Shown one piece after another: positions 1 through 6,556 of a stretch of DNA of 13,965 nt (positions within the stretch are counted from its first letter, which is position 1; each line of letters opens with the position of its first letter). Made by a program: the position numbers and the translations under genes. The notes under the pieces were generated by a model that saw only the letters and a program-made list of their open reading frames with translations, was not told the origin of the DNA and made no database searches. This DNA comes from Sphaerochaetaceae bacterium (GTDB lineage: Bacteria; Spirochaetota; Spirochaetia; Sphaerochaetales; Sphaerochaetaceae). The stretch covers positions 1 through 13,965 of the forward strand of contig JAKSPF010000014.1 of assembly GCA_024405065.1 (NCBI GenBank). The letters run 5' to 3'.

Positions 1-718
1 GCCCGGACGAATCTACCTTTGTAAAATCTTCTTCATAAAGATCTATGATTTCTCTCTTCACATCATCCACTGCCTGTAAGTTGTTTTTTTCAATATATGT
101 TGCTATAGCTTGAGGCATTCCGCCGATTAGCATATACAACCTGAAAATACGCATAAGCTTTCTATGTAATGCGTTTCCTGCATTCTTTTTATTTTTCAGT
201 AAAGTCCTTATTGTTGAGGCAGTAACATCATCTTTTATTGCCCAAAGGAATTCTTCAAAATCCATCGGGTACATTGATATCTTATGTTCCTCGCTTGGAA
301 TCAAAATATTCTTAGTATTTTTCCTTATGGATATAAGCGAGCCGGTTTCAATGTACCTGTACCTTCCGTCTGCAACAAGGTACTTGATTGCCTGTCTGGC
401 TTTCGGACACAGTTGTACCTCGTCAAAAATGATTACAGACTCTTTTTCGTATAATCTTACTCCGGTAAACTGCTGAAGTTGCAGAAAGAAAAAATCCAAA
501 TCATACATATCTTCAAACAAATCAATAATTTCCCTGCCGGTATGGGCAAAATCTACAAGGATATATGACTTAAATTCTCTTTTGGCAAATTCTTCCACAA
601 TTGTTGATTTTCCGACACGTCTGGCTCCTTTTACCAAAAGTGCATATTTATCACTGCGGTTTTCTTTCCACTCAAGAATTTCAGAATAAATCTTTCTTTT
701 GAATATCGGATAATCCAT
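1..718 (-). CDS. AAA ATPase of the DUF4143 (COG1373) type, C-terminus beyond the window
   Basis: The minus strand reads open from an ATG at 718 to the left edge (239 codons, no stop), so the C-terminal part is missing. The N-terminal ATPase half is clear: Walker A GARRVGKS at residues 31-38, Walker B VIIFDEVQ with D99-E100, then an ETGSL strand like the sensor region of this family, and a P-M-D-F-E-E-F motif followed by a helical IGGMPQA segment. The start is supported by GAGG (725-728 on the complementary strand) six bases upstream of the ATG. Family members are usually around 400 residues, with a C-terminal DUF4143 domain related to PD-(D/E)XK nucleases; here that part is outside the window. 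The biological role of the family is poorly defined. It is related to, and divergent from, the ATPase at 961-2286. Confidence 0.85.
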   Translation of the reverse strand, partial: MDYPIFKRKIYSEILEWKENRSDKYALLVKGARRVGKSTIVEEFAKREFKSYILVDFAHTGREIIDLFEDMYDLDFFFLQLQQFTGVRLYEKESVIIFDEVQLCPKARQAIKYLVADGRYRYIETGSLISIRKNTKNILIPSEEHKISMYPMDFEEFLWAIKDDVTASTIRTLLKNKKNAGNALHRKLMRIFRLYMLIGGMPQAIATYIEKNNLQAVDDVKREIIDLYEEDFTKVDSSG

Positions 719-748
719 ATAATACCTCATCCTCTAAAAGTGAGTATA

Positions 749-934
749 ACGCAAATCCCCATTCATAGAAACCTTAAAATTACGCAAATCCCCATTAAAT
801 TCGCTACGAATACCGGTTACTGTGTGCAAATATGAAAAAAGTCATTTGAAAAAGTTGCCCGATATGTCAAAAAGTCCTTTGAAAAAATTGCCTGATGTAT
901 CAAAAAGTCCCTTGAAAAAGTTGTCTTCGGGCTT
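749..934. repeat. 33-base-period direct repeats between the divergent ATPase genes
   Basis: Three tandem units of 33 bases begin at 836, 869 and 902 (each opens with AAAAAGTC); the third diverges after about 22 bases. Upstream, the 15-mer ACGCAAATCCCCATT occurs at 749-763 and 782-796, again exactly 33 bases apart. All units lie in one plus-strand frame that is open from 750 to 974 and reads an 11-residue periodic peptide: RKSPFIETLKL, RKSPLNSLRIP, then after six residues EKSHLKKLPDM, SKSPLKKLPDV and SKSPLKKLSSG. The minus strand is also open across most of the three tandem units. No convincing start codon with a Shine-Dalgarno was found (GTG 822 and ATG 864 are in frame), so coding status is open. 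It could be a small repeat peptide, a decayed gene, or a noncoding repeat. Confidence 0.8.
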
Positions 935-960
935 TATTCTGTATTCAGTCGGTGAATTGA

Positions 961-2286
961 ATGTTGCAACGTAAGATTGAAAAAAGACTGGTAGAGTGGA
1001 AAAATACTCCCGGGCATAAGCCTCTTATCATCAAAGGATGCCGTCAGTGCGGTAAGACGTATTCGGTTCTTGATTTTGCAAAGAAAAACTATGAAAGTGT
1101 TGTCTATCTTAATTTTTTTAAAAATGAAGACTACGCATCCGTTTTTTCCGGATCGCTTGATGTTGACCGCATAATAATGATGATTTCTGCGGTATTGGGA
1201 AAAGATGCCGATTTCATCCCGTATAAAACAGTCTTGATTCTTGATGAAATTCAAGAATGTGCGGAAGCAAGAACAGCACTTAAATTTTTTCATATAGACG
1301 GAAGATTTGATGTAATCGGTACCGGTTCGCTGCTTGGAGTTCAGGGATACGGAAAAAAAATTGAGCCCAAATCAATTCCTGTAGGTTATGAAACACTTGA
1401 AACGATGTATCCTTTGGATTTTGAGGAGTTTTTGCTGGCAAACGGAATACAGACGGCTTTGATTGAAGAACTGAGAACACACCTTGACAGTATGCAACCT
1501 GTTCCTGAGGCAATTCATAAAAGACTCAGGGAACTTATGCTTGAGTATGTTGTTGTGGGCGGTATGCCTGAAGCAGTGCAGGAATTTGTAAATACAAAAC
1601 AGATGGATAGGGTTCTGAAAATACAACGCAACATTGTAAACGATTATCAAGATGATATGGTGAAGTATTCCGACGACAAAAATAAGTCAAAGATACGTCA
1701 ATGTTTTCAGTCAATTCCGATGCAATTAAGCAAAGAAAACAAAAAATTTCAGTATTCAACTGTTAAAAAAGGTGCAACTTCTTCCGATTTTGACGGTAGT
1801 TTACAGTGGATTGAAGATGCAGGAATAATAAGTCGCTGTTACAATATGACAATTCCGGAACTTCCGCTTGCAGGAAATGCAATAAGTGACATTTTCAAGG
1901 TATATATGCAGGATACCGGACTGTTTGTAAGTATGCTTGAAGATGGGACACAGTTTGATATTCTCAAAGGGAATCTGTACGGTTACAAAGGGGCAATCTT
2001 TGAAAATCTTGTAGCTGACTTTTTTGTAAAAATGGGTAGAAAACTTTACTATTACCGTAAAGATTCAGGTCTTGAAATTGATTTTGTAATAAGGTGGAGA
2101 GGTGAGTGTGTTCTTGTTGAATCAAAGGCAACTACCGGAAATGTGAAAAGTACGAAAACAATCCTCAACCATCCAGAAAAATATCACATAAACAAAGCAA
2201 TAAAACTCGGTGATTACAATATCGGTTTTGATAGAAAAATACTTATATTGCCTATGTACATGGGGTTTCTGCTGACTGAGACATAA
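961..2286 (+). CDS. AAA ATPase with C-terminal DUF4143 domain
   Basis: This 441-residue protein has the full architecture of the COG1373 family. Walker A GCRQCGKT lies at residues 26-33, Walker B VLILDEIQ with D95-E96, and GTGSLLG at about 120-126 matches the sensor strand. The C-terminal region carries a PD-(D/E)XK-like signature: E348, D374 in the LEIDFVI strand, and E387-S-K389 in the VLVESKA strand. The family is widespread and often strain-variable; its role is not established, though ATP-dependent action on nucleic acid has been suggested from the fold. The ATG at 961 is the first possible start because a TGA (958-960) directly precedes it in frame; no good Shine-Dalgarno is visible. 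It overlaps the end of the repeat-bearing open frame (750-974) by 14 bases, so coupling is possible. A paralogue diverges from it on the left. Confidence 0.85.
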   Translation: MLQRKIEKRLVEWKNTPGHKPLIIKGCRQCGKTYSVLDFAKKNYESVVYLNFFKNEDYASVFSGSLDVDRIIMMISAVLGKDADFIPYKTVLILDEIQECAEARTALKFFHIDGRFDVIGTGSLLGVQGYGKKIEPKSIPVGYETLETMYPLDFEEFLLANGIQTALIEELRTHLDSMQPVPEAIHKRLRELMLEYVVVGGMPEAVQEFVNTKQMDRVLKIQRNIVNDYQDDMVKYSDDKNKSKIRQCFQSIPMQLSKENKKFQYSTVKKGATSSDFDGSLQWIEDAGIISRCYNMTIPELPLAGNAISDIFKVYMQDTGLFVSMLEDGTQFDILKGNLYGYKGAIFENLVADFFVKMGRKLYYYRKDSGLEIDFVIRWRGECVLVESKATTGNVKSTKTILNHPEKYHINKAIKLGDYNIGFDRKILILPMYMGFLLTET

Positions 2287-2300
2287 AAGAGCAACTTTCA

Positions 2301-2335
2301 AGAGCCAATTGCAAAATAATTTTGCAATTGGCTCT
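2301..2335. repeat. Perfect 16-bp inverted repeat with a 3-base loop
   Basis: The arms 2301-2316 and 2320-2335 are perfectly complementary around a TAA loop, with an A+T-rich core. The hairpin begins 15 bases after the stop of the ATPase gene. Neither strand has a T-run directly after the stem (CAAAAATAAAA on plus, TGAAAGTTGC on minus), so it does not look like an ordinary intrinsic terminator. It could protect the 3' end of a transcript, or be a protein-binding palindrome or a mobile-element scar. Confidence 0.75.
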
Positions 2336-2345
2336 CAAAAATAAA

Positions 2346-2385
2346 ACCCTATTGTCTGAACAATTCGGACAGCAGGGTGATTTTT
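2346..2385. terminator. Bidirectional intrinsic terminator between the ATPase gene and greA
   Basis: A stem of 15 paired positions with one mismatch and two wobble pairs (left arm 2346-2360, right arm 2364-2378, loop CAA) is flanked by T-rich tracts on both strands: GATTTTTATT on plus and TTTTATTTTTG on minus. This would end the plus-strand ATPase transcript and the convergent minus-strand greA transcript, whose stop codon is about 30 bases away. Confidence 0.8.
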
Positions 2386-2407
2386 ATTAGGTTTTTCTGT
2401 GTGAAGA

Positions 2408-5104
2408 TTAGAGGTTGAAGTCTGCAAGAGAGATTGACTTTACGGTATAATCGTACTGCACATCGTTGATTACAAACTTCTTGTTTTCGCCTACGGTCAT
2501 ATTGTAAATCTTCAATCCGAGCGGTGCCTGAAAGTTAAGAATGTTCTTTTCAGGATTTGATTCCCACGGACCTAAAACAGTATAAGAAATATCCTTTCCC
2601 GTTTTGTTGTCCGTGAATACAACTTTTGTACCGAATTCAACGTAGTTTGTATCAACATCTTCCGGATTCACAATCTTTGCAATATCAATTTCATCGGTAA
2701 GTTTATTCATCATGAAATTGAGGTTTTTCTGCTTGTCCTTTGCATACTGGTATTCGGCATTTTCTCTGAGATCCCCCAAATCACGTGCTGTACCGATTTC
2801 CTTTGAATTTTCAGGTATTTCAACATTCATGATGTGATCAAGTTCGGCACTTTTTGCGTTGAACATCGCACGTGTGCAAAGGAACCCCTTGGGAATCATT
2901 CTGCCGGTATCAACAACATCTTCCTGTTTACCGATTATTACATCACAATCTTTTCTCTTCTGGAGGATAAAATGTTTTGTACCGACTTTCTTATCATCGT
3001 CAAGACCGGGTATGTTTTCAATAAATGAATACATCCTTCTTGCAGATGCCGTATCACAATCTGAAAGAAATGAAAAAAGTTCCTGATCTCCCCAGATTTC
3101 ATCAATAAGTTGCTTAGCTCTTATTCTGTTGTTCTGAGCATCAACATCATGCATCAATTTTCCCTGTACAAAAGAAAGTAACTGAATTTTCACAGTAAGC
3201 TGACTTTCCGGATCGGACTTTGCCTTTTTCCAATCTGAAGATGAAAGATTTTTAAACAGGAAAAGGAGAAAATCCGGGTCTGACTGATAATTTTCAAGTG
3301 CGTCTGAGATTATACTGTTGAGTTTTCTGGCTGAATCATTACGTATACATTCAATGATGTATGTTGAAGGATTTACATGGAGCATACCCTCAAGAACTTC
3401 CGGCCATTTTTCATCACATTCCACTATGCTGTCAATGTAAGCACGTCTGAGTTCGGAATCGGAAATTTCACCGTAAATTTCAACTGCCTCTTCTCCTGTA
3501 AGTTTTGTATATCTGTCTGAGAACGTTCCGTCAAGATGAATAAAATTCATCTTCTGTTTGTTTTTAAAGTTATCAAGAATAAGGAAAGAACAGATTCCGG
3601 TATAGGAAGAAGAAACGGTTTCTCTTTCAAAATACTCAAGCATCTTGATGAATTCGTCACTGTCTGTGATTCCGTTCTTTCTGATAAAATCCTTGACAAT
3701 ATCGTATTTGTTGAAAAAACCTTTTTCTCTGTGGAATACCTGGAGTGCTTTTTCTTCAAATGTTATCGGTGTATCTCTCAAAATGAAGATGTCATTTGAT
3801 TCATCCGATGTTGAAAAAAACGGATTTGATGACAATTCTTTTTTGGCTGCAACCATCCATGTGCTCCATTCAGAATCTTTAAGAACAGAAGGAACAAGCT
3901 CTGCTTTGATTTGCTTGAATGTTGCCTGTCCGTTGAAGGAAGAGAGAAGCATTCTGAGTCCCCATTCCGTATTGTCCATAAGATGCTGTTTGATCTTATC
4001 TGCAGGTGCACCGGCTTTCAGTACCAATATGTGTTGCTTGGGTAAGATTTTGAGAGAAGAGAAAGCCATGTTGCAACTCATTGTGTGAAGTTCTTTTTTT
4101 GACAGAAACTGAATCTGCATCTGATCCTGTTCTATTTTTCTTATTCTGCCGAGTTTCCATGTATTGTGATAAACAAAAGCTCCTTCAATAAATTCAATTT
4201 CTTTTTCAAAATTTGTTACAGCTTTGTCGGCATCCAGATAGTTTGAAAGCAAACCTGTATTTTCCAGACAATATTCAAGTCTCGGATTTTCGGCGTAGTT
4301 TTCACGGAACAGACCGGAGATTTTTTCAGCTGCTTTTTTATCGTTAGGAGAAAGTGAAAGAATTTTTTTCAGAATTGCTATCTTTGAATTGATGTCAAAG
4401 TCACCTTTTTCAAATGCTTCATCAAGAAAGTAAACTCCTTTATCATTACCGGCAGTTTGTGCAATTCTTGTGGCAAGGCTGATTATGTACTGGGCATTGT
4501 CACCTTTCAAGTTTATTATCTTGGGCCACGGAGCTTTAATTGAGGACAAATCGGAAGCATTGATGTGTCTCAGAATCACTCTTTTGTACATATTAAGGGC
4601 AGTCTGGTTGTCTCCTGCTTCTTCGTAATGTTCGGCAAGTTGATAAAACACATCTGTTTCACTTCGGTCTGTTTTGATGAGGTGTTCCCAAGTTGCTACT
4701 TTTTTATCCACTTCACCTTTGATTGAATAACAATCTGCAAGAGCTTTTAAGACATAGGGACTGTCACTGAACGTAAGCATGAGTTCTGCAACATAAATTG
4801 CAATATCAATTTTACCTTCGCGATAAAAATCATCAAAAACCGAGAGTATATATTTATCATCAATCGGATGTTTACCGCATAATCCAATAACAAACCTTGG
4901 CACAATCGGTGACTTTGATGCGTTCTCTATTGTTCCCTCACACAAGGTTTTAAGGGTTACCCGTTCTTCCGGATCTTTGAGTTGATAAACAAGTTGCTGA
5001 ATGTTTTTCAGTTCTTCAACATTCAGAGATGATACATTTGCACAAAGCCATACATCATCCTTAATCATTGACCTTACTTTCTTTGCGTCATATTTTGCAC
5101 TCAT
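2408..5104 (-). CDS. greA: Spirochaete-type long transcription elongation factor GreA with large N-terminal extension
   Basis: The protein has 898 residues, while ordinary GreA has about 158. The C-terminal 160 or so residues are a complete GreA: a coiled-coil region from about 736, whose tip motif GDLRENAEY keeps the two acidic residues (D778 and E781) that equal E. coli D41 and E44 and act in the RNA polymerase secondary channel, then an FKBP-like domain at about 825-898. GreA rescues backtracked RNA polymerase by stimulating transcript cleavage. The first 730 residues include TPR-like helical pairs (about 105-180, around ADCYSIKGEVDKKVATWEHL and AEHYEEAGDNQTALNMYKRV); the rest is not recognised. 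Comparable long GreA proteins are, from memory, annotated in Borrelia and Treponema, so this is probably the group's normal form. The start has a strong Shine-Dalgarno, AGGAGG, seven bases before the ATG. Its leader contains a terminator-like hairpin at 5139-5172. Confidence 0.93.
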   Translation of the reverse strand: MSAKYDAKKVRSMIKDDVWLCANVSSLNVEELKNIQQLVYQLKDPEERVTLKTLCEGTIENASKSPIVPRFVIGLCGKHPIDDKYILSVFDDFYREGKIDIAIYVAELMLTFSDSPYVLKALADCYSIKGEVDKKVATWEHLIKTDRSETDVFYQLAEHYEEAGDNQTALNMYKRVILRHINASDLSSIKAPWPKIINLKGDNAQYIISLATRIAQTAGNDKGVYFLDEAFEKGDFDINSKIAILKKILSLSPNDKKAAEKISGLFRENYAENPRLEYCLENTGLLSNYLDADKAVTNFEKEIEFIEGAFVYHNTWKLGRIRKIEQDQMQIQFLSKKELHTMSCNMAFSSLKILPKQHILVLKAGAPADKIKQHLMDNTEWGLRMLLSSFNGQATFKQIKAELVPSVLKDSEWSTWMVAAKKELSSNPFFSTSDESNDIFILRDTPITFEEKALQVFHREKGFFNKYDIVKDFIRKNGITDSDEFIKMLEYFERETVSSSYTGICSFLILDNFKNKQKMNFIHLDGTFSDRYTKLTGEEAVEIYGEISDSELRRAYIDSIVECDEKWPEVLEGMLHVNPSTYIIECIRNDSARKLNSIISDALENYQSDPDFLLFLFKNLSSSDWKKAKSDPESQLTVKIQLLSFVQGKLMHDVDAQNNRIRAKQLIDEIWGDQELFSFLSDCDTASARRMYSFIENIPGLDDDKKVGTKHFILQKRKDCDVIIGKQEDVVDTGRMIPKGFLCTRAMFNAKSAELDHIMNVEIPENSKEIGTARDLGDLRENAEYQYAKDKQKNLNFMMNKLTDEIDIAKIVNPEDVDTNYVEFGTKVVFTDNKTGKDISYTVLGPWESNPEKNILNFQAPLGLKIYNMTVGENKKFVINDVQYDYTVKSISLADFNL

Positions 5105-5138
5105 TTTCAGCCTCCTGTTTCACTTCTGTTGTAAGTGT

Positions 5139-5172
5139 AAAAACAAACCGAACAGACTCTCGGTCTGCTCGG
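5139..5172 (-). terminator. Terminator-like hairpin in the greA leader, possible attenuator
   Basis: Read on the minus strand, CCGAGCAGAC (5172-5163) pairs with GTCTGTTCGG (5157-5148) around a five-base loop, giving ten pairs including one G-U wobble that exists only in the minus-strand RNA. TTTGTTTTTA follows immediately (5147-5138). This is the form of an intrinsic terminator, located 34 bases ahead of the greA start codon. No minus-strand gene lies upstream in the window for it to terminate, so it would act inside the greA leader if the promoter lies beyond 5172. Confidence 0.6.
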
Positions 5173-5332
5173 AATTTGCTATGCGATTTGTTTATGAGTA
5201 TGATAATATATCGCCATTCCTATTTCAATGATTGCGTTTAGGAATTTTCAAAACTCCTTCATAAATTTTGCAGTAAAACAGCAAAATTTGGAAAAAATCT
5301 GTATAAATGTTAAGCATTTTATGATTATCAGG

Positions 5333-5362
5333 TTGTTTTTTAGTGTCGCAAAATGTTATTAT
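5333..5362 (+). promoter_or_regulatory. Candidate rpe promoter giving a leaderless transcript
   Basis: TTGTTT (5333-5338) and TATTAT (5357-5362) are separated by 18 bases, a plausible -35/-10 pair. The -10 ends seven bases before the ATG at 5370, so transcription would start at or within a base or two of the start codon. No Shine-Dalgarno is visible before that ATG, which fits leaderless initiation. The evidence is pattern only. Confidence 0.4.
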
Positions 5363-5369
5363 CAAACAC

Positions 5370-6029
5370 ATGGAAAAAAAAATTACAGTTGCACCGTCAG
5401 TACTTTCTGCCGATTTTTCGGATATGAAAAAGGTATTGAACGAAATAGAAAACTCAGGGGCAGGGTGGGTTCACCTTGATGTTATGGACGGATGTTTTGT
5501 TCCGAATCTGACGTTCGGACCTAAGTTCATTAAGGATATAAGAGAACATTCAAATCTTTTTTTTGACGCTCATCTTATGATTGTACATCCGGAAAAATTT
5601 GTTGATGAATTTGCCGATGCCGGTTGTGATTCAATAACGGTTCATGCTGAGGCTTGTTCTGATCTCAGAGATATTTTATTGAAAATAAAAGACAGAGGCT
5701 GCCGGTGCGGTGTTGCAATAAAACCCGCAACTCCCGTCTCGGAAATTGAAAACGTACTTGATATTGCCGATATCGTTCTTGTAATGACAGTTGAACCCGG
5801 TTTCGGAGGACAGCAGATAAAAAAGGAATGTTTTGAAAAAATCAGAAAACTGGTTTCATTGAGAAACGGAAGAAACTACGTAATTTCAGCAGATGGAGGA
5901 TTAAAACCCGAAGTCATAGACGAAGCAGTTCTTGCGGGACTTGATGTTGCAGTTACCGGATCGGCTTTTTTCAAGGCACCTGACAAGGTAGGGTTTGTTA
6001 AAATGATGTCAGAGGGCAGTCAAAAATGA
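5370..6029 (+). CDS. rpe: Ribulose-phosphate 3-epimerase
   Basis: Rpe interconverts D-ribulose 5-phosphate and D-xylulose 5-phosphate in the pentose phosphate pathway; it is a cytosolic TIM barrel. From the ATG at 5370 the protein has 219 residues, the usual family length. Motifs appear in order: APSVLSADF at the N-terminus, HLDVMDG with metal ligands H35 and D37, DAHLM with H68, the phosphate-side EPGFGGQ, and SADGG with the catalytic D175. These four ligands match E. coli H34, D36, H67 and D177. A GTG at 5343 would add nine residues, but these do not look like family sequence and neither start has a good Shine-Dalgarno. The stop overlaps the dtd start as ATGA. Confidence 0.95.
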   Translation: MEKKITVAPSVLSADFSDMKKVLNEIENSGAGWVHLDVMDGCFVPNLTFGPKFIKDIREHSNLFFDAHLMIVHPEKFVDEFADAGCDSITVHAEACSDLRDILLKIKDRGCRCGVAIKPATPVSEIENVLDIADIVLVMTVEPGFGGQQIKKECFEKIRKLVSLRNGRNYVISADGGLKPEVIDEAVLAGLDVAVTGSAFFKAPDKVGFVKMMSEGSQK

Positions 6030-6484
6030 AGGCTGTTGTTCAGAGGGTAAAAGACGCCTGTGTTGAAGTTGACGGAGAAAAAACAGGCAGCATAGATTAC
6101 GGTTTACTCATTTACCTCGGTATAAGTGACTGTGATACTGAAGATACGTGCATAAAAATGGCTGATAAAATATCAAAACTCAGGATATTCCGCGATAATT
6201 CAGACAAAATGAATCTCTCCGTGAAGGATTGCGGAGGTTCTTTTTTGGTAATCAGTCAATTCACTCTTTTTGCAGACATATCACAGGGGAACAGACCTTA
6301 TTTCGGTAATGCAGGAAAGCCTGAGCACGCAGAAAAGCTTTACCGTTGTTTTATGGAGATTCTCAGAAAAAAGGGCAATGAAGTTGCTTGTGGAGTATTC
6401 GGTGCACACATGAATGTCAGGTATACAAATGACGGACCTGTTACAATCTGTATTGATTCGGACGAACTTTTCAATAAAGGGTAA
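6026..6484 (+). CDS. dtd: D-aminoacyl-tRNA deacylase
   Basis: Dtd hydrolyses D-aminoacyl-tRNAs (and glycyl-tRNA-Ala), keeping D-amino acids out of translation. The 152-residue protein is normal length for the homodimeric bacterial enzyme. It opens with the typical MKAVVQRV strand and carries both active-site motifs: SQFTLFAD at residues 77-84, and NDGPVT at 135-140 with the Gly137-Pro138 pair that forms the chirality-selecting cis-peptide in the family. The start codon overlaps the rpe stop by four bases (ATGA), and GAGGG at 6012-6016 lies nine bases upstream, so translation is probably coupled to rpe. A 72-base gap with a promoter follows before recA. Confidence 0.95.
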   Translation: MKAVVQRVKDACVEVDGEKTGSIDYGLLIYLGISDCDTEDTCIKMADKISKLRIFRDNSDKMNLSVKDCGGSFLVISQFTLFADISQGNRPYFGNAGKPEHAEKLYRCFMEILRKKGNEVACGVFGAHMNVRYTNDGPVTICIDSDELFNKG

Positions 6485-6533
6485 TTCACAGGAAAATTTT
6501 TCAAAAAATAAATTATTTCTGTTTTTTTGCAGT

Positions 6534-6549
6534 TATAATATGCGAGGAG
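6534..6549 (+). promoter_or_regulatory. recA -10 element and Shine-Dalgarno
   Basis: A consensus TATAAT (6534-6539) lies in the dtd-recA gap, preceded by an A+T-rich tract with no clear -35 at 17-bp spacing (TTATTT at 6513-6518 is 15 bp away). GAGGAG (6544-6549) sits seven bases before the recA ATG. The expected start of transcription falls near 6545, so the leader would be very short. A small AAATAA-A-TTATTT palindrome occupies 6506-6518. No LexA-type operator is recognised. Confidence 0.55.
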
Positions 6550-6556
6550 AAATTAT

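Larger units (their letters stand above)
5105..5369. promoter_or_regulatory. Divergent greA-rpe control region with two dyads
   Basis: This 265-base spacer has no supported gene. Besides the hairpin at 5139-5172 it contains a 19-base near-palindrome, AGGAATTTTCAAAACTCCT (5240-5258, one mismatched pair about a central C), and a perfect 9-bp dyad with a 9-base spacer (arms AAATTTTGC at 5263-5271 and GCAAAATTT at 5281-5289). Either could be an operator, but no known regulator's consensus was recognised. I could not settle the greA promoter: TATTAT-like sequence occurs near 5204-5209 on the minus strand without a well-spaced -35. Confidence 0.4.

Noticed and set aside
749..934. CRISPR array
   Set aside because: The three units at 836-934 are contiguous with no variable spacers, and the 15-mer pair at 749-796 has only a single 18-base interval; there is no repeat-spacer alternation and no cas gene nearby.
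934..1293. 119-codon minus-strand open frame across the ATPase start
   Set aside because: It is antisense to the Walker A-bearing region of the real ATPase and has no supported start or family match.
3645..4088. 147-codon plus-strand open frame within greA
   Set aside because: Antisense shadow of the greA frame without a ribosome binding site or family features.
5343..5369. GTG start adding nine residues to Rpe
   Set aside because: The extra residues do not resemble Rpe N-termini, no Shine-Dalgarno precedes the GTG, and the ATG at 5370 gives the standard length.
6519..6532. CTG-N8-CAG in front of recA, reminiscent of a LexA box
   Set aside because: The E. coli LexA site needs CTG-N10-CAG (CTGT-N8-ACAG); spacing is two bases short and the interior is a T-run. 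No Bacillus-type GAAC-N4-GTTC is present either.
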